Source: Oceanospirillum beijerinckii DSM 7166 (GTDB lineage Bacteria > Pseudomonadota > Gammaproteobacteria > Pseudomonadales > Halomonadaceae). From it: 37,375 nt of DNA. Where the stretch lies: assembly GCF_000422425.1 (NCBI RefSeq), contig NZ_AULT01000055.1, positions 1 through 37,375 of the forward strand, given 5' to 3'. Of this stretch, positions 15,601 through 23,819 are shown in pieces (within the stretch, counting starts at the first letter, position 1; every line of letters begins with the position of its first letter). The notes under the pieces were generated by a model. That model did not search any database and was not told the origin of the DNA. It saw nothing but the letters and a program-made list of their open reading frames with translations. The translations under genes were made by a program, and so were the position numbers.

Positions 15601-15617
15601 ATATCCATCATAGATAT
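15601..15617. promoter_or_regulatory. Second, diverged copy of the 15517 operator
   Basis: ATATC and GATAT flank CATCATA. Over 19 bases around the centre, 15 match the perfect palindrome at 15517-15541 (shared TCCATCAT-R-GA core). Two similar sites about 80 bases apart suggest a cooperative regulator. Confidence 0.4.
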
Positions 15618-15710
15618 AGTTCATCACTTCCCACCTCTACTTCCTCACTTTTCCAAAAAGGAAGGAAGTCCTAGGGGAGCTGGTGTCTACGAAAACTCTG
15701 CGGCTCAATG

Positions 15711-15747
15711 ACCCCGTATGACTCAAAGTCTCCAGAAGGACCCGCGC
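15711..15747 (+). repeat. Direct repeat copy 1 (TCCAGAAGGACCCGCGC type)
   Basis: The last 17 bases, TCCAGAAGGACCCGCGC, recur exactly at 16025-16041, and the 20 bases before them are 12/20 identical. Both copies lie in the gene-free 15508-16210 stretch just beyond the end of the leftward phage-like operon. No gene is credible in this stretch; open frames on both strands lack start sites and family resemblance. Confidence 0.7.
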
Positions 15748-16004
15748 CTTTCCGGGGCAGAAGTAAGGAAGTTCGATCAGCAGATAACGGCAATCAGAAT
15801 GGACTGGCCAGAGAAAGGAAACCAGCCGCAAGCATTCAAACCTGGGCTGGTTCATAGACGCTGTGGGGCATCTCTGATTCAGAGCTTAGTCACTCAACTA
15901 ACTTACCGTCAAGGTAGAAAACCCTACCCTCACCCATCACTCAGGAAGTACTACTACAACCCCCCTACAAATCTATAGATCTGCAAAGACAATGCGCTCC
16001 TTCG

Positions 16005-16041
16005 TACCCGTATTGCTTAAACCTTCCAGAAGGACCCGCGC
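16005..16041 (+). repeat. Direct repeat copy 2
   Basis: This is the partner of 15711-15747, with start points 294 bases apart. It is followed by a G-poor stretch (16050-16130) with several CAATC/TCAATC motifs. Confidence 0.7.
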
Positions 16042-16129
16042 ACCCTGGATAGTCGTTCTATCCAATCAATCTCCCTAATCAATCACCTAGTCAATCCAAG
16101 TCCTACCCTGCCAACCCACTTCAACCAAT

Positions 16130-16163
16130 CCCCTGTGCATGATTGCCCAATCACACACAGGGG
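16130..16163 (-). terminator. Hairpin downstream of the antiterminator-like gene
   Basis: CCCCTGTGCATGATTG (16130-16145) pairs with 16148-16163 with 2 mismatches in 16. It lies 48 bases after the last gene of the leftward operon. There is no T-tract on either side, so terminator function is uncertain. Confidence 0.4.
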
Positions 16164-16210
16164 TTCAGTCTTAGTCATCAGCTTTCAATCATCCCTAACG
16201 CCGACTCACC

Positions 16211-16792
16211 TTACCCAGTCTCAGCCAGTCGTTTTGCCAGATGCTCAGGAGGCTTCAGCATAAACAGAATCTGATGCTGAGCCTTATACAGCCGCTTATA
16301 GAACGTCGGCTTAGAACACCCAGCCTTGCCGCATTTCTCCGCCAGTTCCAAGTGAACATCCAGGTACTGAGCCTCTACCACCATCCGTAGTTCAAGGGGT
16401 AATTTAGTCACAGCCCTATCGGTATCGAAGATATCATCCGGCATACTGTCACTAGAGGAATTGGTAGAGCGGATATGTTGCCCACCGCCTGCGATCAGTG
16501 CCCCCAACATTGAACAGCCATAGGCCTCACCCGGTCCCTGTTCATCGTTCATCAGTCGCCATCTTGCCCAGATCTGCAACTTACCATCGATGCCAGGGAT
16601 CGCCTTCAGCTTCTTCGGTCCCGTCTTGCCCGGCCCAGTCTTCCCCGAAGCCCTCTTCTTAGCCTGAGTGGCTCCCTCCTGTCCTGAGTTCTCCTGCAAC
16701 AGCATCTGTGCTGCCTGAATCCGAGTATTGGATTGAGCAGCAGCAGATGCCTCCTGCCGATCATCTCCGTTAATCGTTTGCTTGATTCCCAT
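16211..16792 (-). CDS. Phage antiterminator-Q-like / DNA-binding protein
   Basis: This is a 193-residue protein. Its first 70 residues are low-complexity and basic (KKRASGKTGPGKTGPKK). Residues about 75-105 contain LQIWARWRLMNDEQGPGEAYGCSMLGALI, and the C-terminal third has a sigma-like helix-turn-helix (KLPLELRMVVEAQYLD, AEKCGKAGCSKPTFYKRLYKAQHQILF). This layout resembles late-gene antiterminators and RinA-like regulators of phages. It is the last gene of the leftward operon and overlaps the broken replication gene by 23 bases. The function is inferred from pattern and position only. Confidence 0.5.
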   Translation of the reverse strand: MGIKQTINGDDRQEASAAAQSNTRIQAAQMLLQENSGQEGATQAKKRASGKTGPGKTGPKKLKAIPGIDGKLQIWARWRLMNDEQGPGEAYGCSMLGALIAGGGQHIRSTNSSSDSMPDDIFDTDRAVTKLPLELRMVVEAQYLDVHLELAEKCGKAGCSKPTFYKRLYKAQHQILFMLKPPEHLAKRLAETG

Positions 16793-18656
16793 GAGTCATT
16801 CCCAGTTGTGATTTCAATTGATCCAGAAAGCCCTGTGCCGTGCGCATCTCCTGTTCCGTGCGCAAGGACTGCCCCTTCTGGTGCTGTTCCAATGCCCTTG
16901 CTCTGGGTTGTGGAATGGTGAGCTTTGCCCCAGACATCACCTCACGACACAACCTCAGACTCGCCTGCAGCAACCGACTGAGCGATGCTGAACCCCGCAT
17001 CCGATCCGCCTGTGGCCGGGTTGCTTGCTGCTGATTGAATTGCTCCCTGGCCTTGCGCTGAGCCTCTTCCTGTTTCTGGGCTTGCCTCAAGGCTTCCGCC
17101 TGGGCTTGCTCCGGTGTCAGCCCCGGCGTGTGGACCATAGTTTCTGGCTTGAGACTGGGACTGATCCCCCGGCTGGAAATAATCAAACGCCCCGGCACAG
17201 CTAACGGCCAAGCGTTCAGCGGCATTTCTCGGTTTACTGCGCCCTCCGGCGCTAGACGATGATCTTGCATAACGTGACTCCCGGTTAGCTTGCTGGGAAC
17301 GATTGGACGGATGGGCATGACTGGCCTGAGAGAAACCACCCACCCCATCACCCGTAGAGAATTCAGATCGATTGCGCTGATACCACAGCAGCTGATCCAC
17401 CAGTTTCACCTCCCACTTGTACTGAGACAGGGCCAGCCCCTCGCTGACACGGTAGGTGCGAAACTCGCTGAGTAGATCCTGATAGCACTCAGGGGAAAGG
17501 TCTTTCAGTGACACACCACGAATTCGGCACAGACGGTCCAGCCGGTCTAAATCCGGTTGCCAATCACAAGACATGGGGAAACGGTCAAAGGCACTGCCGG
17601 TGCTCTCATCCCGTTGGAATACATCGTGAACTTGCTCAGTGCTTGGTTGGCCTTGGTCTGGCTGAATATGATCAGGCTGGCTCTCTGGCTGAGATTGACT
17701 TAGATCACCACCACCCTGTTGCAGGGCTGACGGCTTTGGTTCTTGCTGATCCTGAAAAACCTCATCCATCGTATGTTGGCTGTGGGCTGCTGAAGATTCT
17801 GGACCGTCACCCAATGGCACACCGGCAAGCACAGAGTTAACCGCGCGCTCAGCATCAGCAGTAATCTCTGACGTATTCTCTGTAGTAATCTTTGTATATA
17901 GTTTGCAGGATTCAGCGCCTTGATTGCAGGATCCTGCAAACTAAACGCAGAATCACCCAAACTAAGTGGATAACTCTGTAGCGCCTTGTTATCTAAGCCG
18001 TTTTCAGCACCCATATCCCATTGATAGCCTGAAGCCAAATCAAGGCCACTCATCGAGTATGCTGCATCCTGCAAACTGCTATTTTTTAACACTTTTTCCT
18101 GATCAGATTTTAAGGATGCAGAATCCTGCAAACTGGCGTTTTCACAGGCTTTTTTCTTTACCGCCTGAGCACTCGCCAAAGCAGAATCAGCGGCTATATC
18201 ACCTACAGTATTCCCCTGATCTGTATCCTTAATCACAGGTGGAAAGCTCACAGAATTATCACCGCCATTACCTGCTAAGCCACCTAACGAACCACCGGAT
18301 GGCGAACCACCACCCGGCCCGACCAAGGCCATAATGCACTCAAACAGACGATTCAGATTCAGCCGGTAAAACAGCTTCGCCGGACGGCCCCTAAGCTTCT
18401 CCTCCAACAGCCCCGCCTTTTTCAGATCCCGACGTGCCCGCACCTGCTCAGAACGAGTTAAGCGCGTTTCCAACTGCCACTCCTTACCCGTCTTATAGAA
18501 CCAGCCCGCCCGCTGAGACGGAATACGCCCACCCGTAGACCAGTAATACACCTAGCTTAAAAACACCCCGCCCACAGTGGAACCGGCCACATCCCGGAAC
18601 ACCGGATGATAGGCAATAGTCCGCTCTAATAACGTAGTAATCAGCTCTACCTGCAT
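16770..18656 (-). pseudogene. DnaT-like phage/satellite replication gene, broken by an amber codon and two frameshifts
   Basis: The start is ATG 18656 with a strong AAGGAGG site. The N-terminus (MQVELITTLLERTIAYHPVF, GGVFLS, YYWS) is that of a phage/plasmid replication-protein family with an initial winged helix (LTRSEQVRARRDLKKAGLLEEKLRGRPAKLFY). In the family GVFLSQ is expected, but the Q codon is TAG (18552-18554). A -1 shift near 17853 is needed to join NPANYIQRLLQRIRQ to ITADAERAVNSVLAG. A +1 shift near 17150 joins the DnaT-like domain to a charged C-terminal tail (EEAQRKAREQFNQQQ). The DnaT-like part is WQPDLDRLDRLC, LLSEFRTYRVSEGLALSQYKWEVKLV. Three independent lesions argue for real decay rather than one sequencing error. 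The intact protein would be about 628 residues. Confidence 0.7.
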
Positions 18657-19241
18657 ACCTGAAACCCTCCTTTCGGGCACAAAAAGACTCCCCTGCAGCC
18701 CGAACGGCACAGTGAAAGAACAATCCAATCTGGTTAGAAAAAATCAGCGCCCGTTACGGGCCAGAGCACAAAGACATGGCGATCCCTCCATTAATAAAAC
18801 GCCCATCGGCAAACCATCGATCAGCACAGCTGTCGTCAACAGACCGTCCATCAACAAACAGTACAACCGACCTACAAAACGTGCTATAAACAAGACAGAC
18901 AAAGCCTCTATACCCAGGTAGACCGCCGCCCCCGCATTAGTGCGAAAGCCACCAGCGCGCCCAAAGCAAGACCCCAGCCAGCTCAAGGCAAAACCCACAG
19001 GCCGCAAGTATCCCGCCAGGCCGATTCAGTAAAATCGACACAGCTCACCCCGGCCCAATCACGGGGGAAAACGAAGCTCACCTAACGGTGAAAAAAAGAA
19101 TTAAGGCATCACACGCCCTCCCATCACTCACAAATTCAAGAGACAAAAAAAGCCCGATAGCTCGCACAGGCTTTAACCGCGAACGACTAAAGCCTCTACC
19201 GCCATCAGGCTAGTGATAAATACCCTGGCCCACCCCAGCCA
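18657..19241. other. Gene-poor stretch between the replication gene and upstream genes
   Basis: Open frames exist on both strands (plus 18712-18921, minus 18744-19007) but neither has a ribosome binding site or family resemblance. Within 18780-18860 imperfect copies of a CCATC/CCATTAAT motif recur every 20-30 bases. They could be protein-binding repeats or an origin region beside the replication gene, but this is weak. Confidence 0.3.
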
Positions 19242-19607
19242 CTAAAGCCGACTGGTTACAATAGGCTGAGTGCAACCCTGAAGATCCTTCAGCACCCATC
19301 GCAACAGCATCAAACGCTCAAAGGTGGGCGTCTTCTCCATCGCCTGACCGTTTTCAGACAGCTCACAATAGATCGACGTATGGCCACCATGAGGACTATC
19401 AGCCCGCATACAGCGCAACGCCTCTTCAAGTGCATCAACCGCCGCTGTGATCTTCTGATTCACCGCCTCCCCGGTACGGGACTCAAACGACGACTGAGAT
19501 TCAGGCAGAATCGCCGGAAACATCTCCGCCGCCTTCGCCTGCAACGCCTCAGAAGGGATCAGATCAAAACCCGGTTCCGGGCGTGGTTCTGGGGTTAAAC
19601 GTGACAT
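19242..19607 (-). CDS. Hypothetical protein of the early phage-like operon
   Basis: This 121-residue protein is not recognised. It begins MSRLTPEPRPEPGFDLIP and is predicted mostly helical afterwards (AAEMFPAILPES, TAAVDALEEALRCMRAD, ERLMLLRWVLKDLQG). AGGAG lies 9 bases before the ATG. It sits 15 bases after the CII-like gene on the same strand, so it belongs to the operon, where small accessory replication or regulation proteins are usual. Confidence 0.7.
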   Translation of the reverse strand: MSRLTPEPRPEPGFDLIPSEALQAKAAEMFPAILPESQSSFESRTGEAVNQKITAAVDALEEALRCMRADSPHGGHTSIYCELSENGQAMEKTPTFERLMLLRWVLKDLQGCTQPIVTSRL

Positions 19608-19622
19608 AACAACTTCTCCTAC

Positions 19623-20102
19623 TTAGTCCATAAAACGCTCAGACAACCGACGTAACACCGTCAACTGACGCCGAGCTTCCAACACCGCCGCATTGAACCG
19701 CCGAGCCTCTTGCTGATCCACCCGGCCATCTTGCAACGCTGAAATCAACTCCTGAATCGACTGATTCGACGCATCCAACACACAAGCCCCCTGGCTGAGC
19801 ACATCCAGATCACCGGGCAACTCCTTTACCTCATCCAACCAGTGCCACACCGCATCCATCTCAAAACACACCGCATTTAAAATGCGCTTATCACGGGTGA
19901 CACAGCCAATCGCCACCGCCTCATCCGCATTTAACTTGTGAGATTCCACATTGCCATTCAGCTTATTGGCCAACGTACCCGCATTCATACCCAGCGCATA
20001 CGCCACCGCCGCCACCTTACCGGGATAGGCATACACCTCGTGATAACAAGCCTGAGACAGAGACAAAGTGCCCCCATCATGTTTTCTGGGTCTTGCTCCC
20101 AT
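19623..20102 (-). CDS. Phage regulatory protein CII, CP76 type
   Basis: This is a 159-residue protein. The region YHEVYAYPGKVAAVAYALGMNAGTLANKLN, then HKLNADEAVAI and AVCFEMDAVW, matches the CP76/CII family of P2/186-like phages (PF06892 pattern from memory). These proteins activate or stabilise lysogenic transcription in 186-type phages. A helical C-terminal segment (QEARRFNAAVLEARRQL) may serve multimerisation. AGGAG lies 9 bases before the ATG. It follows the Cro-like gene by 41 bases in the leftward early operon. Confidence 0.75.
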   Translation of the reverse strand: MGARPRKHDGGTLSLSQACYHEVYAYPGKVAAVAYALGMNAGTLANKLNGNVESHKLNADEAVAIGCVTRDKRILNAVCFEMDAVWHWLDEVKELPGDLDVLSQGACVLDASNQSIQELISALQDGRVDQQEARRFNAAVLEARRQLTVLRRLSERFMD

Positions 20103-20143
20103 GTGTGGTTGCTCCTATTAAAAACGTGGAATTGGCCTCTCAC

Positions 20144-20374
20144 CTACACCAGACTTAATTGGCTATTTTCCTGAAGTTTCTGGTATTGAGAGTCGTAAAG
20201 ATCTGAGATTGCCACCCCACAAGACCAACGTGGCCGGGTAACAACGCCCCTTTTGATACGGTTGATCGTGGGCTGGGAGGTTTCGCACTTCTGAGCAATA
20301 GCCGCCTCAGTCATGCCTGCTGATTCCGTAAGCCATACCAACATCTGTCTGGGTGTTAGCTTTTGAGAGTTCAT
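20144..20374 (-). CDS. Cro-like helix-turn-helix regulator
   Basis: This is a 76-residue protein with a lambda-repressor-type HTH (TPRQMLVWLTESAGMTEAAIAQKCETSQPTINRIKRG). It is the first gene of the leftward operon and diverges from a CI-like gene over 106 bp of palindromes, which is the Cro position. An AGAGG site precedes the ATG. Confidence 0.8.
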   Translation of the reverse strand: MNSQKLTPRQMLVWLTESAGMTEAAIAQKCETSQPTINRIKRGVVTRPRWSCGVAISDLYDSQYQKLQENSQLSLV

Positions 20375-20410
20375 ACGGAGTCCTCTTAGTCATTTCACCT
20401 TTAAAATAAA

Positions 20411-20457
20411 ACAAATATGTATAATTTTTCAATACATATTTGTATTTCAAAAATACA
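20411..20457. promoter_or_regulatory. CI/Cro operator region
   Basis: ACAAATATGTAT (20411-20422) and ATACATATTTGT (20432-20443) form a perfect 12-bp inverted repeat. ATACA-tatt-TGTAT (20432-20445) is itself a palindrome, and TGTATTT/AAATACA (20441-20457) is a third overlapping one. They cover the divergent cro/cI promoters. TTGAAA with TTATTT on the minus strand is a plausible cro promoter. The ATACA-N4-TGTAT unit recurs at 21299-21312. Confidence 0.7.
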
Positions 20458-20480
20458 GATAAGAAACTGATAATGCTTGA

Positions 20481-20969
20481 ATGAACTTTGACGGAACGCT
20501 TCTAGCGAGAAATATCAGATACTTAATGCTACTCAAGGGCATCAAGTCTGAAACCGAACTGGCCAATAGAGCCGGAATGAATCAACCCACAGTCACCCGA
20601 ATTCTGGGCGCTGCCGGTGAGCCACGCATATCTAACGTAATGAAGATTGCTGCTGTTCTCGAGGTTGATTACTGGAGGCTGATCAGTAATGATCTGGAAA
20701 ACCAAGGTTCGAGCGCTTCTGCTCAAAGTTCCGACATTACGATGTCTGTGGAACAAATTGATTTACTGAGAGAAATCCTAGTCAGAATTGAGCTTATTGC
20801 TGAACGGGACCATAGATCAATTACCGCTCAACAGAAAGCGCAAATCACAGCTGCCGCCTTGGCTACTGCGCTCACTGAAGGACTCAAGGCAGAAGATTTA
20901 AACGACACCATGCTGAGAAGTGCGCTAAACGCATCAATTCAAAATTCCCCACCGCTTAGCCCAGCCTAA
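20481..20969 (+). CDS. CI-like XRE repressor without peptidase domain
   Basis: This is a 162-residue protein. Residues 1-70 hold an XRE HTH (LLARNIRYLMLLKGIKSETELANRAGMNQPTVTRIL, then PRISNVMKIAAVLEVDYWRLI). The rest is helical (IDLLREILVRIELIAERD) with no S24/LexA-type autocleavage domain. RecA-driven self-cleavage is therefore not expected, which fits induction by a separate antirepressor (see 34600-34980). It diverges from the Cro-like gene. The start has no good site, so a leaderless or weak initiation is possible. Its 3' end overlaps the convergent small gene by 36 bases. Confidence 0.8.
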   Translation: MNFDGTLLARNIRYLMLLKGIKSETELANRAGMNQPTVTRILGAAGEPRISNVMKIAAVLEVDYWRLISNDLENQGSSASAQSSDITMSVEQIDLLREILVRIELIAERDHRSITAQQKAQITAAALATALTEGLKAEDLNDTMLRSALNASIQNSPPLSPA

Positions 20970-21146
20970 CTCTTTCATATTCAGCATAACTTCTAAACGC
21001 ACCACTTCAGCATCAGACAAATCTCTTCTCCTAAGCAATTGAACTCTTTCAATCAGCAACTGCTCTGCTTCGTGAAGCTTTTTATAACTATCTGAAATTT
21101 CGATAACTTTCTCATTTTCTGATGAGACTACTCTTATCCTTGCCAT
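20934..21146 (-). CDS. Small helical protein, 70 residues, unknown
   Basis: I do not recognise this protein. AGGAGGGAG lies 6-9 bases upstream of the ATG, a strong site. The product begins with a beta-like MARIRVVSSENEKVIEIS and continues as a charged helix (YKKLHEAEQLLIERVQLLRRRDLSDAEVVRLEVML). It is convergent with the CI-like gene and overlaps its end. Its promoter side faces the promoter and operator at 21258-21312. Confidence 0.6.
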   Translation of the reverse strand: MARIRVVSSENEKVIEISDSYKKLHEAEQLLIERVQLLRRRDLSDAEVVRLEVMLNMKELGWAKRWGILN

Positions 21147-21257
21147 TGTTTACTCCCTCCTGAAGCTTGACTCCATTCCCATACACATCCGTATCGGACA
21201 ACACCTCAAAACTAGCCAAGATTGATCGAAAACGAGCGAAAAAAATCACAAAAGGGT

Positions 21258-21312
21258 TTGACATTAAAATTTTTGCGTATATCTTTACTAGCAAATAAAT
21301 ACATAAATGTAT
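21258..21312 (+). promoter_or_regulatory. Promoter with repressor operator, separated from its gene by the IS
   Basis: TTGACA (21258-21263) and TATCTT (21280-21285) are spaced by 16 bases. ATACA-taaa-TGTAT (21299-21312) follows over the likely start site and has the same half-sites and spacing as the operator at 20432-20445. The repressor should therefore control a rightward transcript. No gene follows before the IS5-type element at 21441. Confidence 0.6.
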
Positions 21313-21440
21313 TAAAAGATATTCAAAGAATTAACCACTCAGGCTTGAGTGAGTAGAAAGCAAACAAGGTTATCGGCCTCAGTCCTTGAGGGGCCATGTT
21401 GCATCAGGAATGAGTGCAGCAACGCTCTTTAACAATGTAG

Positions 21441-22585
21441 GGAGCCTCTGAAAAAGCTTTCTGTTTTTGAGATAATAGCTCCACTTATTGCCGGAGTAAC
21501 AAAACATGGATCAGATGTCATTTTCAGAGGCTGAATTTCAGTATAAGAAACGTAAAACACGTCGTGAGAAGTTTCTCGAACGGATGGATGCTCTGATCCC
21601 ATGGGGAAAACTTGAACAGCGTATTGCCCCCTTTTATCCAAAGGGTAAAGGTGGCCGCCCTCCCTATCCTCTGGCTGTCATGCTGAAAGTTCACTGCATG
21701 CAGCTCTTCTATAACCTGAGCGACCCTGCCATGGAGGATGCGCTGTATGAAATCGAATCCATGCGTCGTTTTGCCGGATTAAAGCTTTCCGGCCCTCTGC
21801 CCGATGAGACCACCATACTGAATTTCCGGCGTCTGCTGGAGAATAATGAGCTTTGTGAAGTGATTTTCCAGACCATTAATCAGCACCTGTCTGAGAAAGG
21901 GATGTTCCTCAGAGAAGGCACCATTGTTGACGCCAGTATCATTGATGCGCCATCTTCGACAAAAAATAACACCGGTCAACGCGATCCTGAAATGCATCAG
22001 ACGAAAAAGGGCAATCAGTGGTATTTCGGAATGAAAATGCACATTGGTGTGGATGATGTATCAGGCGCCATCCATAGTCTGGAAACCACCCCTGCGAATC
22101 ATCATGATATTACTCAGGGAGGTCAGTTGCTGCATGGAGATGAAAGCCGCGTCTGGGGTGACTCGGGGTATACCGGTATTGAGAAACGGGAGGAACACAA
22201 AGACCGCAAGGTTGACTGGTTTATAGCGATGAAACGGGGTAAGCGGTCAGCGTTATCGAAAGATAGCCGTGAAGAGGCCAATGAGCAGAAAAAGGCAGGT
22301 ATCCGGGCCTTCGTTGAACATCCCTTCCGGTATATCAAGCAGGTCTTTCATTATGGGAAGGTAAGATATAGAGGGCAGAAGAAAAACAGAGACCGTCTTT
22401 ATTTATTGGCGGGGTTCAGTAATTTACTGATTACAGAAAAATATCTGGCAGTCTGATATTTATGAGCCCTCAGGCTGTTTATCGCGTATAAAAGTGCTGA
22501 ATGAATCGTAAAAAGGTAAAAAGCAGCTTCAAAAAATCAGGTCAGACAGGTTAACAAGTTAGAAGACTGCTTTTTCAGAGGCTCC
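21441..22585 (+). mobile_element. IS5-family insertion sequence, 1145 bp, complete
   Basis: GGAGCCTCTGAAAAAGC (21441-21457) and its exact complement (22569-22585) are the terminal inverted repeats. GTAG on both flanks (21437-21440 and 22586-22589) is a 4-bp target duplication, as expected for IS5 relatives. It carries one intact transposase gene, so the insertion looks recent. Confidence 0.9.
21506..22456 (+). CDS. IS5-family DDE transposase
   Basis: This is a 316-residue transposase. The N-terminal domain (GRPPYPLAVMLKVHCMQLFYNLSDPAMEDALYE) is the DUF772 type. The DDE motifs are GTIVDASIIDAP (first D), VWGDSGYTG (second D) and the VEHPFRYIKQVF region with the last acidic residue. It is framed by perfect terminal repeats and is full length for the family. 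Confidence 0.95.
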   Translation: MDQMSFSEAEFQYKKRKTRREKFLERMDALIPWGKLEQRIAPFYPKGKGGRPPYPLAVMLKVHCMQLFYNLSDPAMEDALYEIESMRRFAGLKLSGPLPDETTILNFRRLLENNELCEVIFQTINQHLSEKGMFLREGTIVDASIIDAPSSTKNNTGQRDPEMHQTKKGNQWYFGMKMHIGVDDVSGAIHSLETTPANHHDITQGGQLLHGDESRVWGDSGYTGIEKREEHKDRKVDWFIAMKRGKRSALSKDSREEANEQKKAGIRAFVEHPFRYIKQVFHYGKVRYRGQKKNRDRLYLLAGFSNLLITEKYLAV

Positions 22586-22601
22586 GTAGATTTCAGATGT
22601 G

Positions 22602-22634
22602 AAAAACCCCGCCTGGAATGGGCCAGGCGGGGTT
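22602..22634 (-). terminator. Intrinsic terminator of the HEPN/MauJ-like gene
   Basis: AACCCCGCCTGG (22605-22616) pairs perfectly with CCAGGCGGGGTT (22623-22634) over a 6-base loop. On the minus strand it is followed by a T-tract (As at 22602-22606). It lies 28 bases past the stop at 22662. Confidence 0.85.
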
Positions 22635-22661
22635 ATATTGAAATATCGATAAATGAAATTA

Positions 22662-23753
22662 TTATTCACCTGACAATAGATGACCAAATTTTTCATAATA
22701 TAGAATATAACTTCGAGCTACATATCTTATTATAGGTATGGCATAAGTCATTTTTCGATATTCATCAGTATCAGCATTAGAGAGTGACTTTTTTTGTTTT
22801 GAGGTCTCTCCTCCATGAGCGATACGATGACGGTATAAGGATTCAAAGTCTTGGTATGCCTTTGATAGCTTTTTATCCCTATACTCGCCATACATTAATT
22901 GGTCTGGAAATCTTATAACTTCTTTTCGCAGTCTTTTTATTTTGCCGATATCATCATTAAGGTTTTCAGCAACTCTAAAAAAAGATAAAAACTGATATGA
23001 TGCCTCATTACTGCTAACACCTGCACTATAGATAGATTTCGGCTGAATAAGTCGTAAATTTTCTTGACGACTCATGCTGCCAATGTCTACAGGCTTAGAT
23101 CGCCTGTGTGCTTCTATAAAAATTTTCCCACTCGGTAATCCAATACAAAACTTCTGACATACATGAATTGGGCTATCAGAAGCAAAAGTTAAATTAGATA
23201 TTACCGCATTTGTGGCGTCATTTGCTCTAATCATCATAGATTGGTGATTTTGTGCAGTCCCTAGAACAGAGAAAAGCAAAAGCCTACCATTTGGTCCAGG
23301 GCATAGTTGAACGTGCAGATCAGGAAAATCATCTATCCTCACCATTGCTTTTTTATCTAAGATAATAGAGCTTCCCGATTCGCTGAAAAAGTCATCTGGA
23401 TCATATGGAAAGTTTGGATTCGGCTTTAGGTAAAACTGAGCTAAATAAACTTCGTCACTAGTATCAAATTGATCATTAACCGCTACTTCTATTTGCACCA
23501 TAGTACCAACAAGATTACTCTCCCAACCTCCTTGCGCTGGGAAATCATCATATGGCAGCCTTCTCTCGGGAAATATACTATCCCACTGCGTACCATATTT
23601 TTTAAAGTTTTCTATAGCCTCTATTGAAAATGTTTGATCACTATTAATACGACCCAGCAAACCTGCATTAGCTAGACCAACAACAATATACTGATCCAAG
23701 CCAAGCTCTCTACATAAATCATTTAAGGATAATTTTTCTTGCTTACCATTCAT
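22662..23753 (-). CDS. Protein with C-terminal HEPN-like R-x4-H motif (MauJ/Apea-HEPN resemblance)
   Basis: This is a 363-residue protein of unknown role. Residues about 1-60 look like a small helix-turn-helix or bipartite recognition segment (LSLNDLCRELGLDQYIVVGLANAGLLGR, SIEAIENFKKYG). The middle is a beta-rich domain. Residues about 255-355 are helical and include YRHRIAHGGE with R308 and H313 spaced as in HEPN ribonucleases, then IPIIRYVARSYI. MauJ-like and Apea-type HEPN proteins share this ending. In an accessory locus beside HNH and methylase genes, an RNase-type defence effector is plausible but unproven. The gene is AT-rich and has its own terminator. Confidence 0.5.
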   Translation of the reverse strand: MNGKQEKLSLNDLCRELGLDQYIVVGLANAGLLGRINSDQTFSIEAIENFKKYGTQWDSIFPERRLPYDDFPAQGGWESNLVGTMVQIEVAVNDQFDTSDEVYLAQFYLKPNPNFPYDPDDFFSESGSSIILDKKAMVRIDDFPDLHVQLCPGPNGRLLLFSVLGTAQNHQSMMIRANDATNAVISNLTFASDSPIHVCQKFCIGLPSGKIFIEAHRRSKPVDIGSMSRQENLRLIQPKSIYSAGVSSNEASYQFLSFFRVAENLNDDIGKIKRLRKEVIRFPDQLMYGEYRDKKLSKAYQDFESLYRHRIAHGGETSKQKKSLSNADTDEYRKMTYAIPIIRYVARSYILYYEKFGHLLSGE

Positions 23754-23819
23754 TCTCGCAACCTAACTTATAATCTTTCACTCTCTGTCAATGGCATTTT
23801 TTAGGGGACAACCACTTTA

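Noticed and set aside
15508-15978. Open frames of 67-86 codons on both strands
   Set aside because: They have no start sites or family resemblance, and they contain the palindromes and direct repeats.
16942-17150. Ser/Gly/Ala-rich C-terminus (GGSLEASPETGRG type) in the third frame of the replication gene
   Set aside because: It is low complexity and out of frame; the alternative frame encodes a charged helical tail that overlaps the next gene in normal operon style.
18552-18554. Programmed amber readthrough in the replication gene
   Set aside because: Two further frameshifts in the same gene make decay the simpler explanation.
18712-19007. Overlapping frames with repeated SINK-like or LLMDG-like segments
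   Set aside because: The repeats reflect the DNA motif CCATC in both strands rather than a protein; no ribosome binding site.
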